From assembly GCA_934098295.1 (NCBI GenBank), contig CAKONV010000002.1:62001-126000 (forward strand): DNA of 64,000 bases. The letters run 5' to 3'. The notes under the pieces were generated by a model that was given only the letters and a program-made list of their open reading frames with translations, did not search any database and had not been told where the DNA came from. Shown here one piece after another: positions 1 through 8,287 of this stretch; positions within the stretch are counted from its first letter, which is position 1, and the number at the start of each line of letters is the position of its first letter. The stretch comes from an uncultured Bacilli bacterium. GTDB lineage: Bacteria; Bacillota_I; Bacilli_A; ML615J-28; CAG-313. The position numbers and the translations under genes were made by a program.

Positions 1-1189
1 TGCTTACAGCAATTCCTAAAATGTAGCCCATTTCAAGAGGTTTAATGCTAGTTTCTTTTAATAAATATAACATACCTGTTACTAAAAGTAAAGATATTAC
101 TCCTAAAATTAAACCAAGAACTAATCCTTGAAATAATTCTTTTATTAAATATTTTGAGATATCTTTAAAGCTATTTAATTTTCCCAAACTAATTTTTCTT
201 ACAGACACAGCTAGGCCCTGTGTACCGCAATTCCCAGATAGTCCTAAAACAGAAGCTTGGAAAAAAGTTAAAATCGTTACTTTTTCAATTATTTCATCAA
301 ATCTAGAAATTACAATAGCTATTAATATATCCAAAACAAGAAGCGTTATTAACCATGGTATTCTTTTTTTAAAGGAACCAAAAATAGTCTCCTTTTTATC
401 TTCATCTTCTGTTAAACCGGCAAGTTTTGCATAATCTTCTTCTGATTCCTTTGTTAAAGCATCAAAAGCATCATCCATGGTAATAATGCCAACTAATTTG
501 TTATTTTCCAAAACGGGAAGAGCAATTGTATCATAATTTTTAACAATACTAACGACAACGCTAAAATCATCATCAACATTAACACTTTGATAATTAGTGT
601 GCATAATATCATCAACAACTTTTGGCATTCTCGCACAAATTAATTCTTTTAAATCTATTGTTCCTAATAAATGGTCATCAGCATCAACGATGAAAATTTT
701 ATTAATAGTTTCGACATCAGGGGCAATTGCTGTTAGTTCCTTTATGGCTTGTTTCAAAGTAGTTTGTGAAAGTATTTTTACAAAATTAGGATTCATTATT
801 GTTCCAGCTGTATCTGGAGCATAATTATTAATTTTTTCTAAATCTTCTTTTACATCTTTTGATAACAAATTAATAATTTTTTGCTTGATATCTTCATTCA
901 TCTGACTCAATAACGGTTGAGCATCATCTGCTTCCATCTTGTTAATAATGGCTGCTAATCTTTCTTTCGATATTACTTTTAAAACTTCATCAATTTGTTC
1001 AGGTTCAACATAGGATAAAATTTCTGCTAAAGCGTCATCATCATATATATTGAGTAATTGTTTTTGTCTATCTTCATCTAATTCACTAAATAAATTGGCA
1101 ATATCAAAAGGGTGTAAATCAAGTAATTGTTCTTTAATAGTAGATAAATCATCGCAATTTATAATTATTTTCTTTTCTTCTTGATTCAT
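1..1189 (-). CDS. mgtE: Magnesium transporter MgtE, first copy (3' end beyond window)
   Basis: Reading leftward from an ATG at 1189 with a strong AGGAGGAG ribosome site at 1192-1200, the frame is open to the window edge, so the C-terminus is missing. The translation has the MgtE order: N-terminal helical domain (HPFDIA, DDDALAEILSY), then two CBS domains (DHLLGTIDLKEL, NKLVGIITMDDAFDAL), then the start of the membrane domain (KKRIPWL). MgtE is a homodimeric Mg2+ channel gated by Mg2+ bound to its cytoplasmic domains. It lies 9 bases after the stop of a second mgtE in the same orientation, so the two are probably co-transcribed. The family is certain; the ion is inferred from the family. Confidence 0.93.
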   Translation of the reverse strand, partial: MNQEEKKIIINCDDLSTIKEQLLDLHPFDIANLFSELDEDRQKQLLNIYDDDALAEILSYVEPEQIDEVLKVISKERLAAIINKMEADDAQPLLSQMNEDIKQKIINLLSKDVKEDLEKINNYAPDTAGTIMNPNFVKILSQTTLKQAIKELTAIAPDVETINKIFIVDADDHLLGTIDLKELICARMPKVVDDIMHTNYQSVNVDDDFSVVVSIVKNYDTIALPVLENNKLVGIITMDDAFDALTKESEEDYAKLAGLTEDEDKKETIFGSFKKRIPWLITLLVLDILIAIVISRFDEIIEKVTILTFFQASVLGLSGNCGTQGLAVSVRKISLGKLNSFKDISKYLIKELFQGLVLGLILGVISLLLVTGMLYLLKETSIKPLEMGYILGIAVS

Positions 1190-1198
1190 ATGCTCCTC

Positions 1199-2581
1199 CT
1201 ATAAAAGTATTTTTTCCATGAATAGGCTAGCTAATCCAAAGTATACTAACAAAGCAATTATATCATTAACAGTAGTAATTAGTGGACCGGAAGCTATAGC
1301 TGGATCCATTTTTATTTTATCCATAATTATAGGAATTATTGCCCCTAAAATTCCTGTTAAAATAAGAGCTATTGATAGTGACATAGCGATAACAAGTGAT
1401 GTCCAAAAAACATTAACATCTGAGGAAAATCCCAATAAGTTAATAAATAAATTACAAATTCCAAAACTAATTATTCCAAGTACTAAACTATTAATTAGTA
1501 TAACTAAAAATTCACGGCCAATATATTTTAATATATTTTTGCTTCCCTTTAATTCATTTCTTCCAAGTTGTCTAACTGTAACTGCTAATGTTTGAGTACC
1601 AGCATTACCTGCCATATCTAATATCATTGTATTAAAAAACCACAAAACGGTAATCTTGCTAATAATTTCTTCGAAACTACTCGTAAGGTTGCTTATCAAA
1701 AGACTTATTACTAAAAGAACAACTAACCAAGGAATTCTTTTAAATATTGGTTTCCAAAAACTTTGTTTTTCGCTTGAATCATCTTCACTAATAGTTGCCA
1801 TTTTACTATAGTCTTCTTCAATTGCGGAACTAGCAACATCCAAAGCATCATCCATGGTAACAATACCTACTAATTTACCATTATCTAAAATCGGTAAAGC
1901 ATAAATATCATAATCGTTAATTTTATTTGTGATAGAAACAACATCTTCATCAACATTTCCGTAGATATACTGTGTATCCATAATCTCATTGATGTTTTTA
2001 GGTGATCTTGCAATTATCAAATCTTGTAATGATAGAACACCAACTAACTTTTCATTTTCACAAACAAAAAGAGGATCTATAACTTCGGCATCATTTGCAG
2101 AATACCCCAAAATATGCATTGCTTCTTTTACATCAATAGATGAAGGAATTTCAATAAAATTCGTAGACATAATTGCGCCAGCCGTATTCTCAGCATGGTT
2201 GCTTAAATATGTTAGTTCTAAAGCATCAGTAGAATCCATTTGTTCTAAGTATTCACTGGTCTCTTTTTCGTTATCCATTTCATGAAGAATGTCAACGGCA
2301 TCATCAGTTTCCATTTCATTAAGAACATCAGCACCTTGTTCATAACTCATTTCCTTGATGTAAGTAGCTGCTTTTTTTTCATTTATATATGATAAAATAT
2401 CAGCAATTTCACTTTCCGACAAGTTATCATAAACAGTTTGACGTTCTTGATCATTTAAAGAATCAAAAATTTGTGCAATATCATAAGGATGATATTCTTT
2501 TAATACATCTTTAATTTCTTGTTGATTATCACGTTTGTGGAGTATTTTCTTAAGTTCTTCAATCTTAATTTCATCTAGCAT
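1199..2581 (-). CDS. mgtE: Magnesium transporter MgtE, second copy
   Basis: This 460-residue protein is complete. It has an N-terminal helical superhelix with repeated DILSYI/DVLNEM/DILHEM segments, two CBS domains (KLVGVLSLQDL and KLVGIVTMDDALDV) and a five-helix membrane domain containing the family signature around MAGNAGTQTLAVTVR. It should form a Mg2+-gated inner-membrane channel. The ATG at 2581 has an AGGAGGT site and overlaps the end of the upstream protease gene by 11 bases, suggesting coupled translation. It is clearly diverged from the downstream copy, so the duplication is not recent. No M-box-like Mg2+ leader is visible because the gene starts inside its neighbour. Confidence 0.96.
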   Translation of the reverse strand: MLDEIKIEELKKILHKRDNQQEIKDVLKEYHPYDIAQIFDSLNDQERQTVYDNLSESEIADILSYINEKKAATYIKEMSYEQGADVLNEMETDDAVDILHEMDNEKETSEYLEQMDSTDALELTYLSNHAENTAGAIMSTNFIEIPSSIDVKEAMHILGYSANDAEVIDPLFVCENEKLVGVLSLQDLIIARSPKNINEIMDTQYIYGNVDEDVVSITNKINDYDIYALPILDNGKLVGIVTMDDALDVASSAIEEDYSKMATISEDDSSEKQSFWKPIFKRIPWLVVLLVISLLISNLTSSFEEIISKITVLWFFNTMILDMAGNAGTQTLAVTVRQLGRNELKGSKNILKYIGREFLVILINSLVLGIISFGICNLFINLLGFSSDVNVFWTSLVIAMSLSIALILTGILGAIIPIIMDKIKMDPAIASGPLITTVNDIIALLVYFGLASLFMEKILL

Positions 2582-3695
2582 TTTTATTACCTCCTGTTTT
2601 AATTGAAACTGTTGGCTCTAAAGATTGTTTTAGTTCTTCTCTTATAGTTTCATCATTAACAACAATTTTTTTCAAACTTTTTAAAGTACGCACTGAGCCT
2701 ATTGGTAAAGTCTTAATATTAGAAATAATCAACACTTCTAATTTGTTCAAGCCATAAAAACTATTAGGATATACTTTAATAACCCCATCACCTTTAATCT
2801 TTTTTAAAGTATTGCTTTCAAAAGCATAATTTTCAATAGTAGTAATAAATGGTGGTAAAGTAACCGTAATTGTATCAATAATTGCATGATATAAATTATT
2901 ATTTACCCAATAAAGATTTTTATATTCCTTAATATTTAAACGTTTGTTCAAACGATTTATCATATTATCGATAGTAGGATGCATAAAATCTGTTAAACGA
3001 AGCATCCTATCACTATTATTATTTAATCCAAAACTATAATAACACCTAAGTTCATTCCCATAACCAAGTTTTACTGCAAAATCATTAGCAATATATTCAT
3101 CTTTTCTAACGAATGGATACACAAAAATTAAATTATTTAAACTAAATATAACATATATTATGACTAATAATACTAACAAAAAATGCATAAATTTATTTTT
3201 TTTATCAAACAATTTTACCATGATTAAGTAAATAATTTTTGATATAACTGTTGAGGGTTTAAATGAAGCAAGAGATGAATATCTAGAAATGCCACTAAGA
3301 CCATGCCCTAATTCATGGGCGACCACTCCTTTGGAAAAAACTTCATTAATTTCATAATTATTATTTATATATATGCATCTTCCCATACACCATGCAGGAT
3401 TAGGTTGTGGAGATGAAGTATAAAATAATTTAAATTTGGTTTTAAATTTACTATTTACCATATCAATTATTTCATTTAATTCCTTTTGATGAGGCCTTCT
3501 TTCATCTTCCGGTGTCTTCATGTTTAAGGCTATTAAAGAGAAAATTACTAAGATTAAATGCAAAATAAATATTGATAAAACTATGATAATAACATAAATA
3601 AATTGTATATTGCATGCTCTAAAAAACAAATATATAATTAAATATTCTAAAATTATACTTATAATATTTGATAAAATAAATACTAATTTACGCAT
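2571..3695 (-). CDS. Membrane M48-like metalloprotease with leucine-rich C-terminus
   Basis: The 374-residue protein has two N-terminal membrane segments (about 6-25 and 32-56). A zinc protease motif HELGH lies at 127-131, a third membrane segment at about 172-195, and DEYIAND with the probable third zinc ligand E200. The HPTIDNMINRL stretch near 239-250 also fits M48/HtpX-type peptidases. From about residue 276 to 347 the sequence changes to a leucine-rich repeat of the BspA type (ITTIENYAF, LKSLKKIVV). M48 proteases cleave membrane or misfolded proteins; the substrate here is unknown. The ATG is at 3695, and the gene overlaps downstream mgtE. The LRR tail is not usual for the family and may present substrates or bind partners. 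Confidence 0.8.
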   Translation of the reverse strand: MRKLVFILSNIISIILEYLIIYLFFRACNIQFIYVIIIVLSIFILHLILVIFSLIALNMKTPEDERRPHQKELNEIIDMVNSKFKTKFKLFYTSSPQPNPAWCMGRCIYINNNYEINEVFSKGVVAHELGHGLSGISRYSSLASFKPSTVISKIIYLIMVKLFDKKNKFMHFLLVLLVIIYVIFSLNNLIFVYPFVRKDEYIANDFAVKLGYGNELRCYYSFGLNNNSDRMLRLTDFMHPTIDNMINRLNKRLNIKEYKNLYWVNNNLYHAIIDTITVTLPPFITTIENYAFESNTLKKIKGDGVIKVYPNSFYGLNKLEVLIISNIKTLPIGSVRTLKSLKKIVVNDETIREELKQSLEPTVSIKTGGNKNAR

Positions 3696-3830
3696 AAATT
3701 ATTCCTCTACTTACAGTAAAATATTAATAATATTAACTATATTTTATTGTTTTTAATAACAATATCAATCAAATTAACTTTCTTATATATTTTACCATAC
3801 ATTTAAAATTATTGATATTAATTTACTAAT

Positions 3831-3860
3831 AAAAAAGTGCTATCTTCTAGCACTTTTTTT
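3831..3860 (-). terminator. Intrinsic terminator of the LysM gene, overlapping its stop
   Basis: A perfect 12-base inverted repeat (AAAAAAGTGCTA / TAGCACTTTTTT) has a 5-base loop. The stem includes the last codons and the TAG stop of the LysM gene at 3840-3842. A T run follows on the minus strand. Confidence 0.85.
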
Positions 3861-4310
3861 ATGTCTATTGATCATACGATAAGGGTTGAAATTATAATAA
3901 TATGGTGGATAATAATTATAATTATTGTAGAATGGTGGTGTTAATTCTTCTTTGGGAATTACCATTTCTTGTTTTATTATTTTCTGTTCTTTCGTTTCTA
4001 GATTTTTTTCATTTTCTTCCTTATTTACTTCTTCTTTCAATTCTTGTGTTATATTTTGATTACCTTTAGAGAAATTTTCATAATTATTTATGTCAATTTT
4101 AGGATAGTATTCTTCAATAAATGGTTCGTCATTATCCAATTCAACATTTAATGATTCTGGTATCTCTGGTAATCTTAATTTGGTCCCAGGAATTAAATGT
4201 TCCCAATTTCTAACATATTTATTAATTGACTTTATTTCATCTAAATCAACTTGATAAATAGCAACTATTTTATCAATAGTTTCTCCCATTCTTACAATAT
4301 GATATGTCAT
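3840..4310 (-). CDS. LysM-domain protein, probable spore coat/cortex-associated (SafA-like)
   Basis: The 156-residue protein has one N-terminal LysM domain (about residues 3-48: YHIVRMGETIDKIVAIY ... LIPGTKLRLP). An acidic and glutamine-rich linker follows, then a short Tyr/Asn/Pro-rich tail (YYPPYYYNFNPYR) ending in basic residues. LysM binds peptidoglycan or spore cortex; Tyr-rich tails are common in crosslinked coat proteins such as SafA. There is no signal peptide, which fits a protein deposited from the mother cell. It begins 2 bases after the stop of cotE, so the two are surely co-expressed, supporting a coat morphogenesis role. The SafA comparison rests on architecture, not on alignment beyond LysM. 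Confidence 0.75.
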   Translation of the reverse strand: MTYHIVRMGETIDKIVAIYQVDLDEIKSINKYVRNWEHLIPGTKLRLPEIPESLNVELDNDEPFIEEYYPKIDINNYENFSKGNQNITQELKEEVNKEENEKNLETKEQKIIKQEMVIPKEELTPPFYNNYNYYPPYYYNFNPYRMINRHKKSARR

Positions 4311-4312
4311 TT

Positions 4313-4825
4313 TTATCCCTCACTTAAAAAATTTTCATTAATTTCATTTTCAAAATCATCTACAGGTTCGGTGTTTTCAGGTTGATTAACTACGCTAATC
4401 ATCATCTTTGTTTCGCCTATAACTTCTACTAATATTTCAAAAACAATATCCACTTGAATGCCATCAGGAGTTATTACCGCATTCGTACAAGTAGGTTGTT
4501 GTAAAACTCTTGCGATTACATCACAATGGTCGCTAATATTATCACAAACAATTTCTTTTACTTTAATGTTTCCATTATAAGAAGTTGTCGATTTAGCTAC
4601 ATCAGTTCTACTATTATCATCTGATGAATACCAAATATTATTTTCAAATGAACCACTAATGTCAACCGACTTACCATTTAATTTTGTTTCAAATTCATGA
4701 TTAATAATCCAACAACCCAAAACACTAGTTACATTACTTGATGTTGTAACAATTTCCGATAATTTAAAGATTTTACGACCTTTAGCTAAAACGGCTCTCG
4801 TTACAATTTCTCTAACATTATTCAC
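4313..4825 (-). CDS. cotE: Outer spore coat morphogenetic protein CotE
   Basis: The 170-residue product matches CotE along its length: N-terminal REIVTRAVLAKGRK, then GCWIINHEFETKLNGKSVDISG, NIWYSS, a VIARVLQQPTC core, VEVIGETKM near the C-terminus and an acidic tail. CotE assembles around the forespore and recruits the outer coat. The start is GTG at 4825 with a GGAGGG site 7 bases away. In B. subtilis cotE also lies downstream of miaB, as here, but mutS/mutL follow it there; here a LysM gene follows. The 217 bases up to miaB hold the miaB terminator and presumably a mother-cell promoter, but I could not identify a convincing SigE or SigK box. Confidence 0.95.
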   Translation of the reverse strand: MNNVREIVTRAVLAKGRKIFKLSEIVTTSSNVTSVLGCWIINHEFETKLNGKSVDISGSFENNIWYSSDDNSRTDVAKSTTSYNGNIKVKEIVCDNISDHCDVIARVLQQPTCTNAVITPDGIQVDIVFEILVEVIGETKMMISVVNQPENTEPVDDFENEINENFLSEG

Positions 4826-4970
4826 TCTTCATCCCTCCTCTATTGTAATATATTCTAAAGATTTGATGAATGTGACTATCGAAATTGCAGTTTTCTACTA
4901 AATATCATTATATTATTATTTATTTTATACCTTTTTATTTAATATTTTAATTTTTTTTAAATAGGGCATA

Positions 4971-5007
4971 AGAAAAAAGATGATTATCAAACTAATAACC
5001 ATCTTTT
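4971..5007 (-). terminator. Intrinsic terminator after miaB
   Basis: Inverted repeat AAAAGATGATTAT / ATAACCATCTTTT (one G-U pair in RNA) with a 7-base loop, followed by a T tract on the minus strand. It separates miaB from cotE. Confidence 0.8.
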
Positions 5008-5042
5008 AATAATTTATTTTTTGTTTTATTAGGTTCAACTCT

Positions 5043-6500
5043 TTATTTAACAATTTCACCTAATAAATGCCATGAATAAGCTTTAGTAATTTTTACATTA
5101 ATTAATTTACCAATGTCATTACTAGAGCCTTCAAAATTAACAAGCATATTGTGCTTTGTATATCCACAAAGCATTTGCGGATTATTTTTACTTGGGCCAT
5201 CTACTAAAACTTCTACTACTTCATTTTCAAAGCGTTGATGTCCTTTTAAAAAATAAGCATTTATTTTTTCATTTAATTTTAGAAGTCGTTGATGTTTTTC
5301 TTCTTCAGTCAAATAATTAGGATACTTAGCAGCAGGTGTACCTTCACGTGGGGAATAAATAAAAGTATATGCCCCTTCAAATTCTACTTCGTCAACTAAT
5401 GACATAGTATCATTGAATTCTTCTTCGGTTTCACCTGGAAAAGCGACGATAATATCCGTAGTTATACTAATGCCTTTTACTTTTTCTTTTAACTTTTTGA
5501 TTTTTTCTAGATATTCTTCTCTAGTATATTTTCTGTTCATTGCTTTTAAAACACGATTATTACCAGATTGAACAGGGAGATGAAGATGAGGCATAATGTT
5601 ACCACCAAGGGCCATCGCATCAATTGTTGCGTCATCTAAATCTCTTGGGTGAGATGTTGTAAAACGAATTCTTTTTATTTCTGTTTTGTTCAAATCTTTA
5701 AGTAAGTCAGCAAATGTATAATTTATATCTTTAAAATCTTTTCCATAAGCATTTACATTTTGGCCTAGCAAAGTAACTTCAACATATCCATTTTTTGCTA
5801 AATCCTTAACTTCTTCAATAATTGCTTCTGGTCTTCGTGAACGTTCTTTACCTCTTGTGTAAGGCACGATGCAATAGGTACAAAATTCGTCACATCCATA
5901 CATAATATTTACCCATGCTTTGGTTTTATGATCTCTTTTTACAGGAATATTTTCATATATATTACCCTCAATAGATAATACTTCTATAACATGCTTTTGT
6001 GAATTTAAAGCATCATAGACATATTCTGGTAATGATGATATATTATGTGTTCCAAAAACAATATTTATTTGAGGAAATTTATCTTTTATAAGTTGGATAG
6101 TTTTTTCTTCTTGGGGCATGCAACCGCACACACCAATCAACATATTTGGTTTTTGTTTTCTAAATCTTTCAAATCTGCCAATTTCGCCAAATACTCTTTC
6201 TTCAGCATTTTCTCTAATAGCGCAAGTATTAAACAATACTAAATCAGCATCTAGTTCTTTTTCTGTTGATTCAAAACCCATCATTTCAAGTAATCCGGCA
6301 ATATGTTCACTATCAGCAAGGTTACCTTGACAACCATATGTTTTCAATAAATATTTTTTACCAGCACCTAAATTTAAATATTTAGGATCAAGAATAAAAT
6401 TATTAACATTAACATTTTCACCACGTCTTTTACGTGCTTCTATAATTGATGGTTCAATCTTTTTTGTGTATTCAATATTAGTTTGCGTTTTTTTCTTCAT
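5043..6500 (-). CDS. miaB: tRNA-2-methylthio-N6-dimethylallyladenosine synthase MiaB
   Basis: This is a radical-SAM methylthiotransferase of 485 residues. An N-terminal UPF0004 domain has iron-sulfur cysteines (YGCQGNLADSE, NTCAIRENAEE, GVCGCMPQEE). The radical-SAM domain carries the CDEFCTYC cluster (CxxxCxxC), and a C-terminal TRAM domain binds tRNA. It adds the 2-methylthio group at A37 of tRNAs reading UNN codons. GQNVNAYGKDF and the overall length point to MiaB rather than MtaB or RimO. An N-terminal extension of about 45 residues resembles Bacillus YmcB. Its place between spoVS and cotE repeats the B. subtilis order, with tdh-kbl and ymcA missing. Confidence 0.96.
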   Translation of the reverse strand: MKKKTQTNIEYTKKIEPSIIEARKRRGENVNVNNFILDPKYLNLGAGKKYLLKTYGCQGNLADSEHIAGLLEMMGFESTEKELDADLVLFNTCAIRENAEERVFGEIGRFERFRKQKPNMLIGVCGCMPQEEKTIQLIKDKFPQINIVFGTHNISSLPEYVYDALNSQKHVIEVLSIEGNIYENIPVKRDHKTKAWVNIMYGCDEFCTYCIVPYTRGKERSRRPEAIIEEVKDLAKNGYVEVTLLGQNVNAYGKDFKDINYTFADLLKDLNKTEIKRIRFTTSHPRDLDDATIDAMALGGNIMPHLHLPVQSGNNRVLKAMNRKYTREEYLEKIKKLKEKVKGISITTDIIVAFPGETEEEFNDTMSLVDEVEFEGAYTFIYSPREGTPAAKYPNYLTEEEKHQRLLKLNEKINAYFLKGHQRFENEVVEVLVDGPSKNNPQMLCGYTKHNMLVNFEGSSNDIGKLINVKITKAYSWHLLGEIVK

Positions 6501-6517
6501 ATATATTACCTTTTTAA

Positions 6518-7066
6518 TTAATTCTTACTATAAAATTCATTGCTAGTCATTCCATAAACAACTTTATCGAAAATGATACCATCATATCTAATGTATCCAT
6601 TTCTTGCAATGCCTTCTTTTGTAAATCCCAATTTTTCACAAACGCGCTGGCTTTGAATGTTATCAACAAAAGTTCCAGCTTCAATTCTTTTCAATCCTAA
6701 AATATTAAAACCATAGTCTAATACTTTTTTTCCGGCCTCTGTCATGATTCCATTTCCCCAATAAGAGGGATTCAATGCATATCCTAATTCTGCTTTAAAA
6801 TTAGGAACATAATTATACAATTCTATTGTGCCTATCATTTTTTTAGTCTCACGCCATACAATAGCCCAATTACCAAGTTCATATTGAGGTTTAAAATATA
6901 CCATTGATCTTAAAATACGAATAGTATCTTCAATTGTTTGGTGAGGAGCCCATCCTGCTTTTGGTCCGACCAAATCAGTTTGTGCATATTCAAACATATC
7001 AGTAGCATCACTAACTGCTAATGGTCTTATGATTAGTCTTTTAGTATATAAAATTGGTAAATTCAT
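6518..7066 (-). CDS. GNAT acetyltransferase, RimJ/RimL type
   Basis: The 182-residue protein begins TKRLIIRPLAVSDATDMFEY and contains ELGYALNPSYWGNGIMTEA and RIEAGTFVDNIQSQRVCEKLGF, the acetyl-CoA-binding and C-terminal motifs of RimJ/RimL-type GNAT enzymes. These acetylate N-termini or small amines; the substrate cannot be told. It sits 17 bases upstream of miaB in the same direction. A second, related GNAT lies at 60878-61450. Confidence 0.88.
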   Translation of the reverse strand: MNLPILYTKRLIIRPLAVSDATDMFEYAQTDLVGPKAGWAPHQTIEDTIRILRSMVYFKPQYELGNWAIVWRETKKMIGTIELYNYVPNFKAELGYALNPSYWGNGIMTEAGKKVLDYGFNILGLKRIEAGTFVDNIQSQRVCEKLGFTKEGIARNGYIRYDGIIFDKVVYGMTSNEFYSKN

Positions 7067-7136
7067 TTTTCTTCACCTTTTTTCTTTTTTGTTTACATCC
7101 GCAAGCAGCATTATTAATATTAATAAAATAATAGGT

Positions 7137-7159
7137 CAAAAAGTTGGCTATGCCAACTT
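7137..7159 (-). terminator. Intrinsic terminator of spoVS overlapping its stop codon
   Basis: Hairpin AAGTTGGC / GCCAACTT with a 3-base loop. The stem reaches into the TAA stop of spoVS (7158-7160) and is followed by TTTGACC and an AT-rich tail on the minus strand. Confidence 0.75.
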
Positions 7160-7421
7160 ATTTACGTGATTCAACAATAAGTTTAATTGCTGTACGCGAT
7201 TCTCCATCAATAACAATATCTGCAAAAGCTGGAACGCATACTAAATCCCTTCCAGTTGGGGCAACGTATCCGCGAGCAATTGCAACAGCCTTAATCGCTT
7301 GATTAAGGGATCCGGCACCTACAGCCTGTACTTCAACGACGTTACGATCTCTAAAGGCGTTAGCTAAAGCGCCAGCTACTGAACTTGGTTTTGATTTTGA
7401 TGAAACTTTTAATACTTCCAT
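7158..7421 (-). CDS. spoVS: Stage V sporulation protein S
   Basis: The 87-residue protein is the full length of SpoVS and matches it throughout: MEVLKVSSKSKPSSVAGALA, VEVQAVGAGSLNQAIKA, IARGYVAPTGRDLVC and a C-terminal AIKLIVES. SpoVS is a small Alba-like DNA/RNA-binding protein needed for normal septation and spore coat and core development in Bacillus. It sits directly downstream of ymdB, as in B. subtilis, and a terminator closes the unit at its stop codon. An AGGAGG-type site precedes the ATG. Confidence 0.97.
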   Translation of the reverse strand: MEVLKVSSKSKPSSVAGALANAFRDRNVVEVQAVGAGSLNQAIKAVAIARGYVAPTGRDLVCVPAFADIVIDGESRTAIKLIVESRK

Positions 7422-7495
7422 TTTTATGGTCCTCCTAGATTATGTGTTTCGCATTATATTCTATGTATATAGAATTTCTTTTATGCCTTACATAT

Positions 7496-8272
7496 CTATT
7501 CTACCACATTTATGATATCGAAATTTGTCACTTTTCGCGTTTTTTCATTAATATCAACAAGTAAACCACATATTTGTTTACGGCCAGTTTCCATTGGATT
7601 ATGTCTAACAGGTAGACCTGTTAAAAATTTTTTAATAATATTCTTAGGTTCAACACCTATCACCCCATCTAATGATCCTGTCATTCCAAGATCAGTCATA
7701 TACATTGTACCTTTAGGTAAAAGATGAGCATCATTTGTTTGTACATGGGTGTGTGTACCAACAATTATATCGACGCGACCATCAAAATGATAACCAAATG
7801 CTATTTTTTCACTAGTTGCTTCACCATGAAAATCGCATATGTACAAATCGCTTTTTACTTCTTTTAATAATTTTTCTGTAGCCTGAAATGGACAATCTAA
7901 ACTTGTACCCATAAATGTTCTTCCCATAACTTGAAATACAGTTATTAAAACATTATTGTAATTAACAGTAACGTAACCTACACCAGGAGTGCCAGAAGGC
8001 ATATTTAATGGCCTAACTAAGTTTCTAGCATTACCTATAAAATTGAAAACATCGGCATTACCCCAAGCATGATTACCTAAAGTTACAACATTTATTTTTT
8101 GGTCTAATAAGAAATGATAATATCGCTCATTGATACCATTACCATGAGCGATATTTTCTCCATTAGCAACAATGAAATTAATATTGTACTTCTCACGAAG
8201 TTTCGGTACATATTTTTCAATCATATCACGACCACTAGAAGAATATATGTCACCTATGATTAAAATTTTCAT
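7496..8272 (-). CDS. ymdB: YmdB-family metallophosphoesterase (cyclic-nucleotide phosphodiesterase)
   Basis: The 258-residue protein carries the YmdB metallophosphatase signatures: GDIYSSSGRDMIEKY, ANGENIAHGNG, VTLGNHAWGN, DFHGEATSEK and GTHTHVQTND, which supply the two-metal site. YmdB hydrolyses 2',3'-cyclic nucleotides and affects biofilm and motility decisions and RNA turnover in B. subtilis. It lies 15 bases downstream of rny, the conserved rny-ymdB pair, consistent with a shared role with RNase Y. Confidence 0.95.
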   Translation of the reverse strand: MKILIIGDIYSSSGRDMIEKYVPKLREKYNINFIVANGENIAHGNGINERYYHFLLDQKINVVTLGNHAWGNADVFNFIGNARNLVRPLNMPSGTPGVGYVTVNYNNVLITVFQVMGRTFMGTSLDCPFQATEKLLKEVKSDLYICDFHGEATSEKIAFGYHFDGRVDIIVGTHTHVQTNDAHLLPKGTMYMTDLGMTGSLDGVIGVEPKNIIKKFLTGLPVRHNPMETGRKQICGLLVDINEKTRKVTNFDIINVVE

Positions 8273-8287
8273 TTGTTAATTTTCTTT

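Noticed and set aside
597..2285. Plus-strand open frames opposite the two mgtE genes (597-824, 1218-1595, 1989-2285)
   Set aside because: They lack ribosome sites and recognised motifs and are mirror frames of conserved coding sequence.
4826..5042. Mother-cell sigma promoter before cotE
   Set aside because: AT-rich stretches give partial SigE-like matches, but no -35/-10 pair with proper spacing was convincing.
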